Of a stretch of DNA of 64,000 nt, positions 17,833 through 27,934 are shown in pieces. Positions within the stretch are counted from its first letter, which is position 1; the number at the start of each line of letters is the position of its first letter. Source of the DNA: Asanoa sp. WMMD1127 (GTDB lineage: Bacteria; Actinomycetota; Actinomycetes; Mycobacteriales; Micromonosporaceae); assembly GCF_029626225.1 (NCBI RefSeq), contig NZ_JARUBP010000001.1, positions 5,766,001-5,830,000 on the forward strand, in the 5' to 3' direction. The notes beneath the pieces were generated by a model that was not told the origin of the DNA, did not search any database, and was given only the letters and a program-made list of their open reading frames with translations. The translations under genes and the position numbers were made by a program.

Positions 17833-18726
17833 GTGGGTTTTGATCGACTGGATCTGACGGCGCCGGTCCGCCGGGTGGGGTTGGGGCTCGCGGCGTTGGG
17901 GCGGCCCGGCTACATCAACCTCGGGCGCGACCGGGACCTGCCCGCCGAGCGCACCGTTGATGCCATGCGGCGCCGCACGCACGAGGTTCTCGACGCGGCG
18001 TACGCGGCCGGGATCCGCTACTTCGACGCCGCGCGCTCGTACGGTCGGGCCGAGGAGTTCCTCGCCAGCTGGCTGCACGACCGGCCCGACGTCGTGGTCG
18101 GCTCGAAGTGGGGCTACACCTACGTGGCCGGCTGGCGGGTCGACGCCAAGGTGCACGAGACCAAGGACCACAGCGTCGGTACGTTCGACCGTCAGGTGGC
18201 CGAGACCCGCCAGCTGCTCGGCGACCGGCTCGACCTCTACCAGATCCACTCGCTCACGCCGGAGAGCAGCGCGCTGACCGATCCCGTGTTGCACCGCCAC
18301 CTCGCCGACCTCGGCGCCCGAGGGGTGACCGTCGGCGTGTCGACCAGCGGCCCGCGGCAGGGTGACGCGATCCGGGCCGCCCTGGCGATCGAGGTCGACG
18401 GCGCGCCGCTGTTCCACAGCTTCCAGGCCACCTGGAACCCGCTCGAGCCGTCCGCCGGGCCGGCGCTGCGCGAGGCCCACGAGGCCGGCCGCCACGTGAT
18501 CGTCAAGGAGGCCGTGGCCAACGGCCGGCTCGCCGCCCGGGACGCCGACGTGCTGGCGCACGCGCTGGCCCAACCCTGGGTCGACGTGGTCCTCTCCGGC
18601 GCGGCGACCACGGCCCAGCTCGCCAGCAACCTGCGGGCCCTCGACGTGACCGACCCGGGGCCGCTGCCCGCGGCGGAGACGCCGGCGGACTACTGGCAGC
18701 ACCGCGCGTCGCTGCCCTGGTCATAG
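17833..18726 (+). CDS. Aldo/keto reductase
   Basis: A roughly 297-residue NADPH-dependent oxidoreductase of the AKR fold. The catalytic tetrad is visible: Asp in YFDAARSYG with the tyrosine in the same segment, Lys in VVGSKWGYTY and His in LYQIHSLTP. Late motifs for the cofactor phosphate (VVLSGAATTAQLASNL) match the family. The substrate is unknown. GTG 17833 is assigned because homology begins there; it is preceded by a distant GGAGAGG at 17812-17818 and by CATGCT six bases upstream, which would allow a leaderless start. ATG 17776 is an alternative. It is convergent with aceB. Confidence 0.88.
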   Translation: MGFDRLDLTAPVRRVGLGLAALGRPGYINLGRDRDLPAERTVDAMRRRTHEVLDAAYAAGIRYFDAARSYGRAEEFLASWLHDRPDVVVGSKWGYTYVAGWRVDAKVHETKDHSVGTFDRQVAETRQLLGDRLDLYQIHSLTPESSALTDPVLHRHLADLGARGVTVGVSTSGPRQGDAIRAALAIEVDGAPLFHSFQATWNPLEPSAGPALREAHEAGRHVIVKEAVANGRLAARDADVLAHALAQPWVDVVLSGAATTAQLASNLRALDVTDPGPLPAAETPADYWQHRASLPWS

Positions 18727-18750
18727 TCGGCCGAGGCCGACCGGCAATGA

Positions 18751-18778
18751 CCCCGACGGCTGCCGTTGTCCGTCGGGG
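18751..18778. terminator. Hairpin between aldo/keto reductase and aceB
   Basis: CCCCGACGG (18751-18759) pairs with CCGTCGGGG (18770-18778) around a ten-base loop in the gap between convergent genes. A second small palindrome, GTCGGCC-GA-GGCCGAC, lies just before it at 18727-18742. Confidence 0.55.
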
Positions 18779-18806
18779 CCACTGTCGCCGGGGTCACCGG
18801 CAAGCG

Positions 18807-20347
18807 TCAGACCAGATAGCGGGCGTACGCGTCGGGCGTGAAGAACGCCGGCAGCTCCTCGGCGAGCGCGGTCTCCAGGAAGATCCGCGCGGCGGCGGGG
18901 CGCAGCCCGGCCTCTTCGTCGTCCACGATGGACCGCACCAGGTCCTCGGTGACGACGCCGCCCTCGAACAGCGGCGTGCGGTGGTGCACCCACTGCCACA
19001 CCTGGCAGCGCGCGATCTCGGCCGTCGCCGCGTCCTCCATGAGGTCGAAGATGGCCGCGGCGCCGTTGCCGCGCAGCCACGCGTCGAAGTAGCGCAGCGC
19101 GATGGCCACATTGGACCGCAGCCCGGCCGCCGTGACCGCGCCCGGTGTCAGGTCGACGGCGAGCAGGTCGTCGGCGTTGACGGCCACCTCGTCGCGGCGT
19201 CGGTCGAGCTGGTGCGGCCGGTCGCCGAGCACCGCGGTGAACGCCGTCTCGCACGTCTCGACCAGGCCCGGGTGGGCGACCCACGAGCCGTCGAAGCCGT
19301 CGCCGGCCTCCCGCTCCTTGTCGGCCCGCACCTTGGCGAACGCCGTCTCGTTGACCGCCGGGTCCCGGCTCGGGATGAACGCGGCCATGCCGCCGATCGC
19401 GTGCGCGCCGCGCCGGTGGCAGGTCTTCACCAGCAGCTCCGTGTAGGACCGCAGGAACGGCACGGTCATCGTCACGTCGGCGCGGTCCGGCAGCACGAAG
19501 TCGGCGCGCTGGCCGAACTGCTTGATGATGCTGAAGATGTAGTCCCACCGGCCGGCGTTGAGCCCGGCCGCGTGGTCGCGCAGCTCCCACAGGATCTCGT
19601 CCATCTCGAACGCGGCCGTGATGGTCTCGATCAGCACGGTCGCCCTGATCGTGCCCTGCGGGATGCCGAGGTAGTTCTGCGCGAAGACGAAGATGTCGTT
19701 CCACAGTCGAGCCTCGCGGTGGCTCTCCAGCTTGGGCAGGTAGAAGAAGGGACCCTTGCCGGCGTCGAGCTGCCGCTGCGCGCAGTGGAAGAAGTGCAGC
19801 CCGAAGTCGACCAGGCTCGCCGAGATCGGCCGGCCGTCGACCACGATGTGCTTCTCGGCCAGGTGCCAGCCGCGCGGCCGGACCACGATGGTCGCCGGGT
19901 CGCCGCCCACGGCGTACCGCTTGCCGGAGGCCGGGTCGGTGAAGTCCAGCTCACCGTCCAGGGCGGCGATCAGGTTGGCCTGGCCCTGCATCAGGTTGTC
20001 CCACGTCGGCGCCAGCGCGTCCTCGAAGTCGGCCAGCCACACCCGGGCGCCGGAGTTGAGCGCGTTGACGGTCATCTTCCGCTCCGGCGGGCCGGTGATC
20101 TCCACCCGCCGGTCGACGAGCCCGGGCGCCGGCGGGGCCACCCGCCAGCTCGCGTCCTTGCGGATGTGCGCCGTCTCGGCCAGGAAGTGCGGCAGCTGCC
20201 CCGCCGCGTAGCGGGCCCGCCTGGCCCGCCGGGTGTCGAGCAGGGCCACCCGGCGACCGGCGAACTCACTGTCGAGCGCGACCAGGAAGTCGAGCGCCTT
20301 CGGGTCCAGGATCTCGTCGTAGCCGCTGCCCAGGACCTCGATCCTCA

Positions 20348-20348
<1 letters not shown>
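18807..20348 (-). CDS. aceB: Malate synthase A
   Basis: Condenses glyoxylate with acetyl-CoA to malate, the second step of the glyoxylate shunt. The protein has 513 residues, close to the usual length of malate synthase A. Diagnostic stretches include SWRVAPPAPGLVDRRVEITG, VWLADFEDALAPTW, GRWDYIFSIIKQFG and GGMAAFIPSRDP. Its ATG shares one base (20348) with the TGA of aceA, so translation is probably coupled and the two enzymes are made together. Expression is expected from the promoter upstream of aceA. Confidence 0.97.
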
Positions 20349-21613
<1,265 letters not shown>

Positions 21614-21719
21614 CGCCGACTCCTTACGTCGAAAAGCCTCCTGCCGGTCACCGTCGCACAGTGCGGAATGAGCGCGCGAGACACGGAAACAGCCAATTCT
21701 TGAAAAGTCCGCACCCCCA

Positions 21720-21737
21720 TTTTGCGAAGTTGCGAAT
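21720..21737. promoter_or_regulatory. Candidate RamB-binding repeats between aceA and ramB
   Basis: TTTTGCGAA and TTGCGAAT occur within 18 bases. They resemble the TTTGCAAA-type sites bound by RamB in Corynebacterium (known for that species, inferred here). They lie 115-130 bases upstream of aceA and 50-66 bases upstream of ramB, so they could serve both genes. Confidence 0.5.
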
Positions 21738-21786
21738 GGCCGATTGGCAACGTGCTAACATCGCGACAGGTGTGGGAGGTGAGGTT

Positions 21787-23175
21787 ATGGCGAAGACCTT
21801 TGCCGGCGCCCGCCTGCGCCGCCTGCGCGAGGATCGCGCCGTGTCCCAGATCGACCTGGCGCGGCAGCTGGGCATCTCGCCGAGCTACCTCAACCAGATC
21901 GAGCACGACACGCGGCCGCTGACCGTTCCGGTGCTGATGCGGATCACCGAGGTGTTCGGGGTCGACCCGGCGTTCTTCGCGCCGCACGACACGCCGCGGC
22001 TGGTCGCCGACCTGCGCGAGGCGCTGCCGACCCGGGCCAGCCTGCACGACCTGACCGAGCTCGCCACCAAGCTGCCCGAGGTGGCCGAGGCGGTGATCGA
22101 CCTCTACCGGCGCTACCGGCAGACCGACGACCAGCTGGCCGAGGTCGTCGGCGACCGTGACCTGGTCGCCGGCCGCAGCCCGCACGACCAGGTCAGCGAC
22201 TTCTTCTACCGCCGGCAGAACTACATCCCCGCGCTCGACGAGGCCGCCGAGGAGCTGGCCGCCCGGATCGGCGCGGCCCGCGGCGAGATCATCGAGGCGT
22301 TGCGTGACCGGCTGGCGCAGCGGCACGGCGTGCGGATCGTCCGCGAGGACCACGGCCGGCTCGGCGGCGACCTGCACCGCTATCAACCGCAGTCCCGCAC
22401 GTTGCATTTGTCGCTGTCATTGCGACCGGGCCAGCAGGCAATTCGGATGGGTGCGCAGATCGCGTTGCTCGAATATGCCGATGCGATCGACGAAATCATC
22501 GAGGAAGAGAAGTTCGACGACGTCCAGACGCAGATTCTCACGCGGGTCGGGCTGGCCAACTATTTCGCGGCCGCGCTGATTCTGCCCTACGGGGCGTTCC
22601 TGGCGGCCGCGGAGCGCATGCGCTACGACATCGGCCTGCTGACCGAGCACTTCGGGATGGGCTGGGAGAGCGTCTGCCACCGCCTGTCGACGCTCCAGCG
22701 GCCCAAGGCGCGCGGCGTCCCGTTCTCGTTCGTGCGGGTCGACCGGGCGGGCAACATGTCCAAACGCCAGTCGGCGACCGGGTTCCCGTTCTCGCGCTCC
22801 GGCGGCACGTGTCCACTATGGAACGTCTACGAGGCGTTCAACGCGCCCGGCCGGGTGATCACCCAGATCGCCGCGATGCCCGACGGCCAGCGCTACCTGT
22901 GGATCGCTCGCACGGTCATCCACCAGCACGCCGGCTACGGTCAGCCGGGCAAGGCGTTCGCGATCGGGCTCGGCTGCGAGATCCGGCACGCCGGCCGCCT
23001 GGTCTATTCCGCGGGAATGGACCTCGACGCCGTCGACGGCGCCACTCCGATCGGTCCGGGCTGCAAGACGTGCGAGCGACTCACCTGCCCCCAGCGGGCC
23101 GCCGCGCCGATCGGCCGCCGGCTCGATCTCGACGAGAACCGCAGCACGTTCATCCCATATCCGCTGATGAGCTGA
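21787..23175 (+). CDS. ramB: RamB-type transcriptional regulator of acetate metabolism
   Basis: A 462-residue regulator with an N-terminal XRE helix-turn-helix (about 8-60; SQIDLARQLGISPSYLNQIE), a central IrrE/DUF955-like region and a C-terminal short-chain-fatty-acid-regulator domain ending in a cysteine cluster (GPGCKTCERLTCPQ). In Corynebacterium RamB represses aceA, aceB and acetate activation genes; the divergent aceA-aceB operon here supports the same job. The start has GGAGGTGAGG directly upstream. Bases about 22390-22565, inside the gene, use A/T-ending codons unusually often (TTG, GAA, ATT, CAT) compared with the flanks. Confidence 0.9.
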   Translation: MAKTFAGARLRRLREDRAVSQIDLARQLGISPSYLNQIEHDTRPLTVPVLMRITEVFGVDPAFFAPHDTPRLVADLREALPTRASLHDLTELATKLPEVAEAVIDLYRRYRQTDDQLAEVVGDRDLVAGRSPHDQVSDFFYRRQNYIPALDEAAEELAARIGAARGEIIEALRDRLAQRHGVRIVREDHGRLGGDLHRYQPQSRTLHLSLSLRPGQQAIRMGAQIALLEYADAIDEIIEEEKFDDVQTQILTRVGLANYFAAALILPYGAFLAAAERMRYDIGLLTEHFGMGWESVCHRLSTLQRPKARGVPFSFVRVDRAGNMSKRQSATGFPFSRSGGTCPLWNVYEAFNAPGRVITQIAAMPDGQRYLWIARTVIHQHAGYGQPGKAFAIGLGCEIRHAGRLVYSAGMDLDAVDGATPIGPGCKTCERLTCPQRAAAPIGRRLDLDENRSTFIPYPLMS

Positions 23176-23185
23176 GCCCCTGACG

Positions 23186-23191
23186 TAGCCT
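23186..23191 (+). promoter_or_regulatory. Candidate -10 box for leaderless recQ-like transcript
   Basis: TAGCCT is followed by seven bases and then the ATG at 23199. The gene has no ribosome binding site, consistent with a leaderless mRNA. Confidence 0.5.
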
Positions 23192-23198
23192 CGGTGCG

Positions 23199-24851
23199 AT
23201 GGGGGAAATCGACCGCGTCGCGCAAGCGGTCTTCGGGTTCGACCTGCGGCCGGGGCAGCGCGCGGCCGCGGACTCCGTCGTCTCGGGGCGCGACACGCTG
23301 GCCGTGCTGCCGACCGGCAGCGGCAAGAGCGCGATCTACCAGGTCGCCGGGCTGGTGCTGGGCGGGCTGACGGTGGTGGTGTCGCCGCTGATCGCCCTGC
23401 AACGCGACCAGGCGGCCGCGCTCGGGCGCCGGGTGAAGCCGTCCGGCGAGCCGGTCCGGGTGGTGCAGCTCAACTCGTCGCAGCACCACGGCGAACGGGC
23501 CGACGCGCTCGCCGGCCTGCGCGCCGGCCAGGTCGACTTCGTGATGCTCGGCCCGGAGCAGCTGGCAAACCAGGAGTCGGTGTCGGCGCTGTCGGGCGTC
23601 AACCTGTTCGCCGTCGACGAGGCGCACCTGGTCAGCCAGTGGGGTCGCGACTTCCGGCCCGAATATCTCCGGCTGCCGATGGTGGCCGAGGCGTTGGGCG
23701 GCCCGACGGTGGTCGCGCTCACCGCGACCGCGGCGCCGCCGGTGCAGGCCGACATCACCCGCGAGCTCAAGATGCGCCGACCACGTATCGTCGTCACCGA
23801 CTTCGACCGACCCAACATCCACCTGGCCGTCCGCCGCACCCGCCACGACCTGCCGGAGGACCGGGCGATCGACGACCGGACGGTCGAGGTGGTGCTGGCC
23901 AACGACAGCCCGACCCTGGTGTACGCGCTGACGCACGCCCGCTGCGAGTCCCTGGCGTCGCGGCTGGACCTGGACGCGTACCGGGCGGCGCCCTATCACG
24001 CGGGACTGCCGGCGGCGCGCCGCGCGCAGGTGCAGGACGACTTCCTCGCCGGCAAGCTCGACGTGGTCGTGGCGACCAGCGCGTTCGGCATGGGGATCGA
24101 CAAGCCGGACGTACGCACGGTCGTGCACGCGGGCGTGCCGGGCAGCCTCGACGAGTACTACCAGGAGATCGGCCGGGCCGGCCGCGACGGGCGGCCGGCC
24201 CGCGCCGTGGTGGTCTACGACCCGCGTACCGTGCGGATCCCGCGGTTGCTGGCCGCCCGTTCGCGGATCTCGGCCGACACCGTCCACAAGGTCGTCGACG
24301 CGGTCGAGGCGGCGCCGGGCCGGGTCGCGGTCAAGGCGGTCGTCGACGCGAGCGGGGTCAGCCGGCAGCAGGTCCTGCGGGTCGTCCAGGAGCTGGCGGA
24401 GCTGGGCTTCCTCGAGCCGGACGGCAGCGACGGCGTGGTCCGCGCGGACCAGCTGCCGCCGGACACGTTCGCGCTGGTGACCCGGGAAGGCGGCCGCCAG
24501 CAGTCGATCCTGCGGTCGCGGATCGAGGCGGCCCGCGAGTACGCGGAGACCGACCGGTGCCGCCGGTCCGAGCTGCTGGGCTACTTCGGGGAGCACTACG
24601 ACCCGCCGTGCGGGGCCTGCGACAACGACGAGGCGGCCGCGGCGGCGCGGGCGCAGCCGTCCAAGGCCCAGGTCGGTCGACGCCACCACACCCCGGACCC
24701 GGCGGCGAAGCGGGTCCGGCACCGGTTGTGGGGCGAAGGGACGCTGTTGTCGCAGGACGACCACGAGCTCACCGTCGCGTTCGACTCGATCGGCTACCGG
24801 CACCTGACCCCGGCGGTGCTGGAGAACGGCATCCTGACCGTCGAGGACTGA
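23199..24851 (+). CDS. RecQ-like ATP-dependent DNA helicase with Tudor-like tail
   Basis: A 550-residue superfamily 2 3'-5' DNA helicase. Walker A is LPTGSGKSAIYQ, the DEAH box is AVDEAHLVSQWGRDFRPEY, and motifs V and VI read ATSAFGMGIDKPDVR and YYQEIGRAGRDGRPA. A zinc-binding RecQ C-terminal segment follows with paired cysteines in CGACDN. The usual HRDC domain is absent; the last 55 residues (RVRHRLWGEGTLLSQDDHEL onward) instead resemble the small Tudor-like domain at the C-terminus of PcrA/UvrD helicases. It probably acts in replication or repair. The start is ATG with a -10 box seven bases upstream and no ribosome binding site. Confidence 0.9.
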   Translation: MGEIDRVAQAVFGFDLRPGQRAAADSVVSGRDTLAVLPTGSGKSAIYQVAGLVLGGLTVVVSPLIALQRDQAAALGRRVKPSGEPVRVVQLNSSQHHGERADALAGLRAGQVDFVMLGPEQLANQESVSALSGVNLFAVDEAHLVSQWGRDFRPEYLRLPMVAEALGGPTVVALTATAAPPVQADITRELKMRRPRIVVTDFDRPNIHLAVRRTRHDLPEDRAIDDRTVEVVLANDSPTLVYALTHARCESLASRLDLDAYRAAPYHAGLPAARRAQVQDDFLAGKLDVVVATSAFGMGIDKPDVRTVVHAGVPGSLDEYYQEIGRAGRDGRPARAVVVYDPRTVRIPRLLAARSRISADTVHKVVDAVEAAPGRVAVKAVVDASGVSRQQVLRVVQELAELGFLEPDGSDGVVRADQLPPDTFALVTREGGRQQSILRSRIEAAREYAETDRCRRSELLGYFGEHYDPPCGACDNDEAAAAARAQPSKAQVGRRHHTPDPAAKRVRHRLWGEGTLLSQDDHELTVAFDSIGYRHLTPAVLENGILTVED

Positions 24852-24868
24852 CGTCCACTGTGTACGCG

Positions 24869-24902
24869 GCGGCGGCCGGACCTCGACGGGCCCGGCCACC
24901 GC
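24869..24902. terminator. Imperfect hairpin between recQ-like and DUF805 genes
   Basis: An 11-base-pair stem with one mismatch (24869-24879 with 24892-24902) lies between the convergent stops. Moderate support. Confidence 0.5.
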
Positions 24903-24908
24903 GGTGCG

Positions 24909-25304
24909 TCACGCGAAACCCGGGGCGGCGACCGCCTGCTCCTTGGGGTTGGCGCCGAAGCGGTTCTGGCCCGGCTTGCTGTCGCCCACCATGAAGACCA
25001 GCAGGACGATCGCGCCCACGAGCGGGATCAGCGCGATCAGGATCCACCAGCCCGAGCGGTCGGTGTCGTGCAGGCGGCGCACCGCGACCGCCAGGCCCGG
25101 CAGGAACAGGGCGAGGCCGACGATGATGCCGAAGATGCCCGGGCGGCCGGGAGTCGCGTCGAACAGCGCGCTGTCGAGGATGCTGGCGACGGCGTTGACG
25201 AGGAAGGAGAAGAGCACGAACCACCAGTACTCGGACCGGCGGGCGCGGCCGCTGAATCCGACGTACTGGGTGAGGACGGACTTGATGGCGGTGGTGAAGG
25301 ACAT
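24909..25304 (-). CDS. DUF805 family membrane protein
   Basis: A 131-residue inner-membrane protein with the DUF805 signatures YVGFSGRARRSEYWWFVLF near the N-terminus and VRRLHDTDRSGWW in the middle, and four predicted membrane helices. The tail NRFGANP is also characteristic. The biochemical function of the family is unknown. The start ATG 25304 matches the conserved N-terminus; an upstream start at 25349 adds 15 unlikely residues. Confidence 0.85.
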   Translation of the reverse strand: MSFTTAIKSVLTQYVGFSGRARRSEYWWFVLFSFLVNAVASILDSALFDATPGRPGIFGIIVGLALFLPGLAVAVRRLHDTDRSGWWILIALIPLVGAIVLLVFMVGDSKPGQNRFGANPKEQAVAAPGFA

Positions 25305-25397
25305 GACCGTCTCCGGTGTCGATGGATGGGGCTGCACGAGCGCAGCCAAGGGAGCGAAACAGATCGACGTACCGGAATCAATGGCCGAGCAGCCAGT

Positions 25398-26198
25398 TCA
25401 GGAAAGCCCGCTCGGTTGATCATTTCTCGTCAGGTCGCGGGAGGCGCGGGCGATGACGGCGATCGCGGCCCGGCGGGGGAGCAGCCGTGTCATCACGACC
25501 GAGGAGACGCGCATGCCCAGCCCGGGCACCACCCGGGGGCCGCGGCCCAGGCCGCGCAGCGTCGCGCGTACCACCTGGTCCGGGGTTTGTGTGCCAGGAG
25601 CGGGGCGGGCCTTCGCGTCCGCGAGGTTGGGAGTCGCGACCGCGCCGGCGACACAGGTGACGACGTCGACGCCGGTGCCGCGCAGCTCCGCCCACAGGCC
25701 CTCGGCCAGGATGGCGCCGAACGCCTTCGTGGCCGCGTAGGCGCTGATCGGCGGTGACCCCTGCTGGCCCGCCAGCGACGACATCACCACGAAACCGCCG
25801 TGGCCGCGGGCCGCCATCGGGGGCAGGAAGTGGTGCGCGAGCGCCAGCGGCATGTGGCAGTTGAGGTCCAGGGCGCGGCGGGTCTCCGCGGGGTCCAGGT
25901 CGAGGAAGCGGCCGATCGGCGAGTACGCCGCGTTCGCCACCACCAGTCCGACCTCGCGCCCGACGGCCGCGTCGGTCACCGTCCGCACGCCGTCCACTGT
26001 CGACAGGTCGGCGGCCACGGTGACGGTTTCCGTCGGCAGGGTGTTGGCCAGGGCGGCGAGTGGCTCGGGGCGGCGGGCGGCGAGGACCAGGTTGAGGCCC
26101 CGCTCGGCCAGCCGGCGGGCGAAGGCGGCGCCCAGCCCCTCCGACGCGCCGGCCACGAGCGCCCACGGCCCGTAGCGGTCGGCGAAGCGGGCCTTCAC
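25398..26198 (-). CDS. Short-chain dehydrogenase/reductase
   Basis: A 266-residue SDR. The cofactor loop is VAGASEGLGAAFARRL, the structural motif is VVANAAY (NNAG equivalent), and the active site has the serine in VVMSSLAGQ and YAATK. The variant ANAAY instead of NNAG occurs in some SDRs. Substrate unknown. The GTG start at 26198 overlaps the TGA of the upstream EXPERA-like gene in a GTGA sequence, so the two are translated together. Confidence 0.87.
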   Translation of the reverse strand: MKARFADRYGPWALVAGASEGLGAAFARRLAERGLNLVLAARRPEPLAALANTLPTETVTVAADLSTVDGVRTVTDAAVGREVGLVVANAAYSPIGRFLDLDPAETRRALDLNCHMPLALAHHFLPPMAARGHGGFVVMSSLAGQQGSPPISAYAATKAFGAILAEGLWAELRGTGVDVVTCVAGAVATPNLADAKARPAPGTQTPDQVVRATLRGLGRGPRVVPGLGMRVSSVVMTRLLPRRAAIAVIARASRDLTRNDQPSGLS

Positions 26199-26701
26199 GC
26201 CGCGGCCAGGCGGGTGAAGGGGCGGTCGTGCCACATGCGCCAGATCATCAGGAACGGCGTGAGCAGCCACATGGCGTTGGCCGCCACGACGATGGCGAAG
26301 TTGGGCGCCGGGGTCACGCCGTACCGCTCGTCCATCAGGATGATCAGGACGTTGGCCAGCATCGTGCCGGACCAGACCAGCGCCGGGACGCGGATCCAGT
26401 CGCGACCTCGGATGAACGCGTAGAGGGCGAAGAGGTAGAACGGCCCGAAGAACACCAGATCGATCCAGATGGTCATCCGCCAGAACGGTGGGCGGGCCAT
26501 CAGCAGCGGGTCGTAGTGCGATCCCCACCAGTGCACGAGGTCGATCGCCGGGCCGGGCGGCCACAATGGATAGTCGAAGTCGGCCGGGTCGGCGACGACG
26601 ATCTGCTCCAGGTCGACGACGTAGGTGATGACGGTCGCGTTGAGGGCGAGGAACGCGACGAAGTACAGGTCGTACTTCCGGTCGCGCAGCGGGACGGTCA
26701 T
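26195..26701 (-). CDS. EXPERA-like membrane protein
   Basis: A 168-residue protein with four predicted membrane helices. The layout, with an acidic loop after helix one (PADFDYPLWPP), HYDPLLMARPPFWR before helix two, and LFALYAFIRGRDWIRVPAL, resembles the EXPERA fold of emopamil-binding/TMEM97-like proteins. This is pattern recognition, not a firm match. Family members bind or isomerise sterol-like ligands. It is the first gene of a two-gene unit with the SDR, which suggests a shared lipid or steroid substrate (inference). Confidence 0.55.
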   Translation of the reverse strand: MTVPLRDRKYDLYFVAFLALNATVITYVVDLEQIVVADPADFDYPLWPPGPAIDLVHWWGSHYDPLLMARPPFWRMTIWIDLVFFGPFYLFALYAFIRGRDWIRVPALVWSGTMLANVLIILMDERYGVTPAPNFAIVVAANAMWLLTPFLMIWRMWHDRPFTRLAAA

Positions 26702-26763
26702 GGCCCCGATCCTGGCGTCCGCCGGCCGCGCCAACAAGGTCTGAGCCGTGACACAGTGGGCGG

Positions 26764-27540
26764 ATGGTCGCGCGGTGGGTCGACGGGGCGGTGGCCGGGC
26801 TGTTGACGGCCGGCGGTGTCGCCGCGACGTCGGTGGCGCTCGCGGACCGCGACTTCGGCGCGACGGCCGGGCCGATCGCCGGCGTCTGGGCGGCCGGGCT
26901 CGCGACGACGGCCGTGGTGGCGGTCTACACGCTGGTGCGGCGGCTGACGGCGGCGCACGTCGCGGTACCGCTGGTCGCGATCGTCCTGGTGCCGTTGGGG
27001 GTCGCGATCGGCGGTCCGGCCCGGGACGGGCCGGCCGTGGCGGTCTGCTGGGCGGCTGCCGCGTTCGTCGCCCACCTCGCCGTCGCCCACGGCGCACGGC
27101 TGGCCGGCGCGGGCGTCGTGCTGCTGGTGGTGGTCGCGGCGGTGGCCGTCGGGCGGCTCGGGCAGCCGGTCTGGCGAGCCGGTGACTTCCGCGCGGTGGG
27201 CGTACCGCTGATGGTGGTCGACCTTCCCGGTTTCGCCCCGACGCGGGCGGGCGCCGGCCGGTGGAGCGTCCAGGTGGTCGTCGCCGAGCGGCCCTATCCC
27301 GACGAGGCCGCCGGCCGGCAGCTGACCGTGACGATCGCGCCCGCGTGGACGCCGTGCGGTGCGGCGGGACCCACGGTCGTCGCGCCGGACACCGCGCGGT
27401 GGTGCCTGACCGAGCACGTCGTGTTCGTCCACACCCGGGGGTGGCGCGTCGAGTCGGCGCTGCCGGCGATGGCGTTGCGACCGGTCGAGGCGAAGGAGTT
27501 GGCCCGGCTTCCCGCGGCGAGCCTCTGGGAGGCCGACTGA
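26764..27540 (+). CDS. Hypothetical membrane-anchored protein
   Basis: A 258-residue protein with four N-terminal membrane helices (to about residue 125) and a C-terminal domain that should lie outside the membrane, containing two cysteines (WTPCGAAG and RWCLTEHV) that could pair. I do not recognise the family. It is divergent from the EXPERA-like gene and lies 70 bases upstream of the ESX-like operon; a TACGGT at 27571-27576 could give that operon its own promoter, so co-transcription is uncertain. Confidence 0.6.
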   Translation: MVARWVDGAVAGLLTAGGVAATSVALADRDFGATAGPIAGVWAAGLATTAVVAVYTLVRRLTAAHVAVPLVAIVLVPLGVAIGGPARDGPAVAVCWAAAAFVAHLAVAHGARLAGAGVVLLVVVAAVAVGRLGQPVWRAGDFRAVGVPLMVVDLPGFAPTRAGAGRWSVQVVVAERPYPDEAAGRQLTVTIAPAWTPCGAAGPTVVAPDTARWCLTEHVVFVHTRGWRVESALPAMALRPVEAKELARLPAASLWEAD

Positions 27541-27610
27541 GCGGGGGCGGCGCGGTTGCGACGTGGCCGGTACGGTGAGTGGCGACGGCGCGGCTAAGGA
27601 AGGAAGCCCG

Positions 27611-27916
27611 ATGGCCAAGCACATCTCGTCGGAGGCGATCGACGCCGTGGCGACCTACCTGCGCGACCAGGTCGCCGACGGGGACAACGGCGTCGCCGGC
27701 GCCAAGGCGCAGCTGCCCGCGACCGAGGTGGGCTTTCCGGGCTTCGGCATCGTGGGCATCCCGCTCGCGGTGTCCTACGGCGACCTGTGCCAGCGTGTCG
27801 AGACGACGCTCGACGAGATGGGGCGCACCGTCGACGACTACGTGACCGAGCTGGGCAGGGCGCGCGACGCGTGGGTCGCCGCCGAGAACGCCAACACCGT
27901 CGTGGTCAAGGGCTGA
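27611..27916 (+). CDS. ESX/WXG100-like small secreted-type protein
   Basis: A 101-residue helical protein. Two amphipathic helices (about 7-25 and 52-92) flank a glycine-rich turn, GFPGFGIVGIP, and the length and layout resemble WXG100/EspC-type ESX substrates, although no canonical WXG is present. The C-terminal helix VTELGRARDAWVAAENANT has a tryptophan in a typical position. The start ATG has AAGGAAGGAAG upstream. It opens a tight operon (gaps of 18, 13 and 9 bases) with a membrane-helix protein, a YbaB-like protein and a 54-residue membrane protein. No ESX secretion machinery is in the window, so export is inferred. Confidence 0.6.
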   Translation: MAKHISSEAIDAVATYLRDQVADGDNGVAGAKAQLPATEVGFPGFGIVGIPLAVSYGDLCQRVETTLDEMGRTVDDYVTELGRARDAWVAAENANTVVVKG

Positions 27917-27934
27917 GGGAAAGGATCGGGAGCC

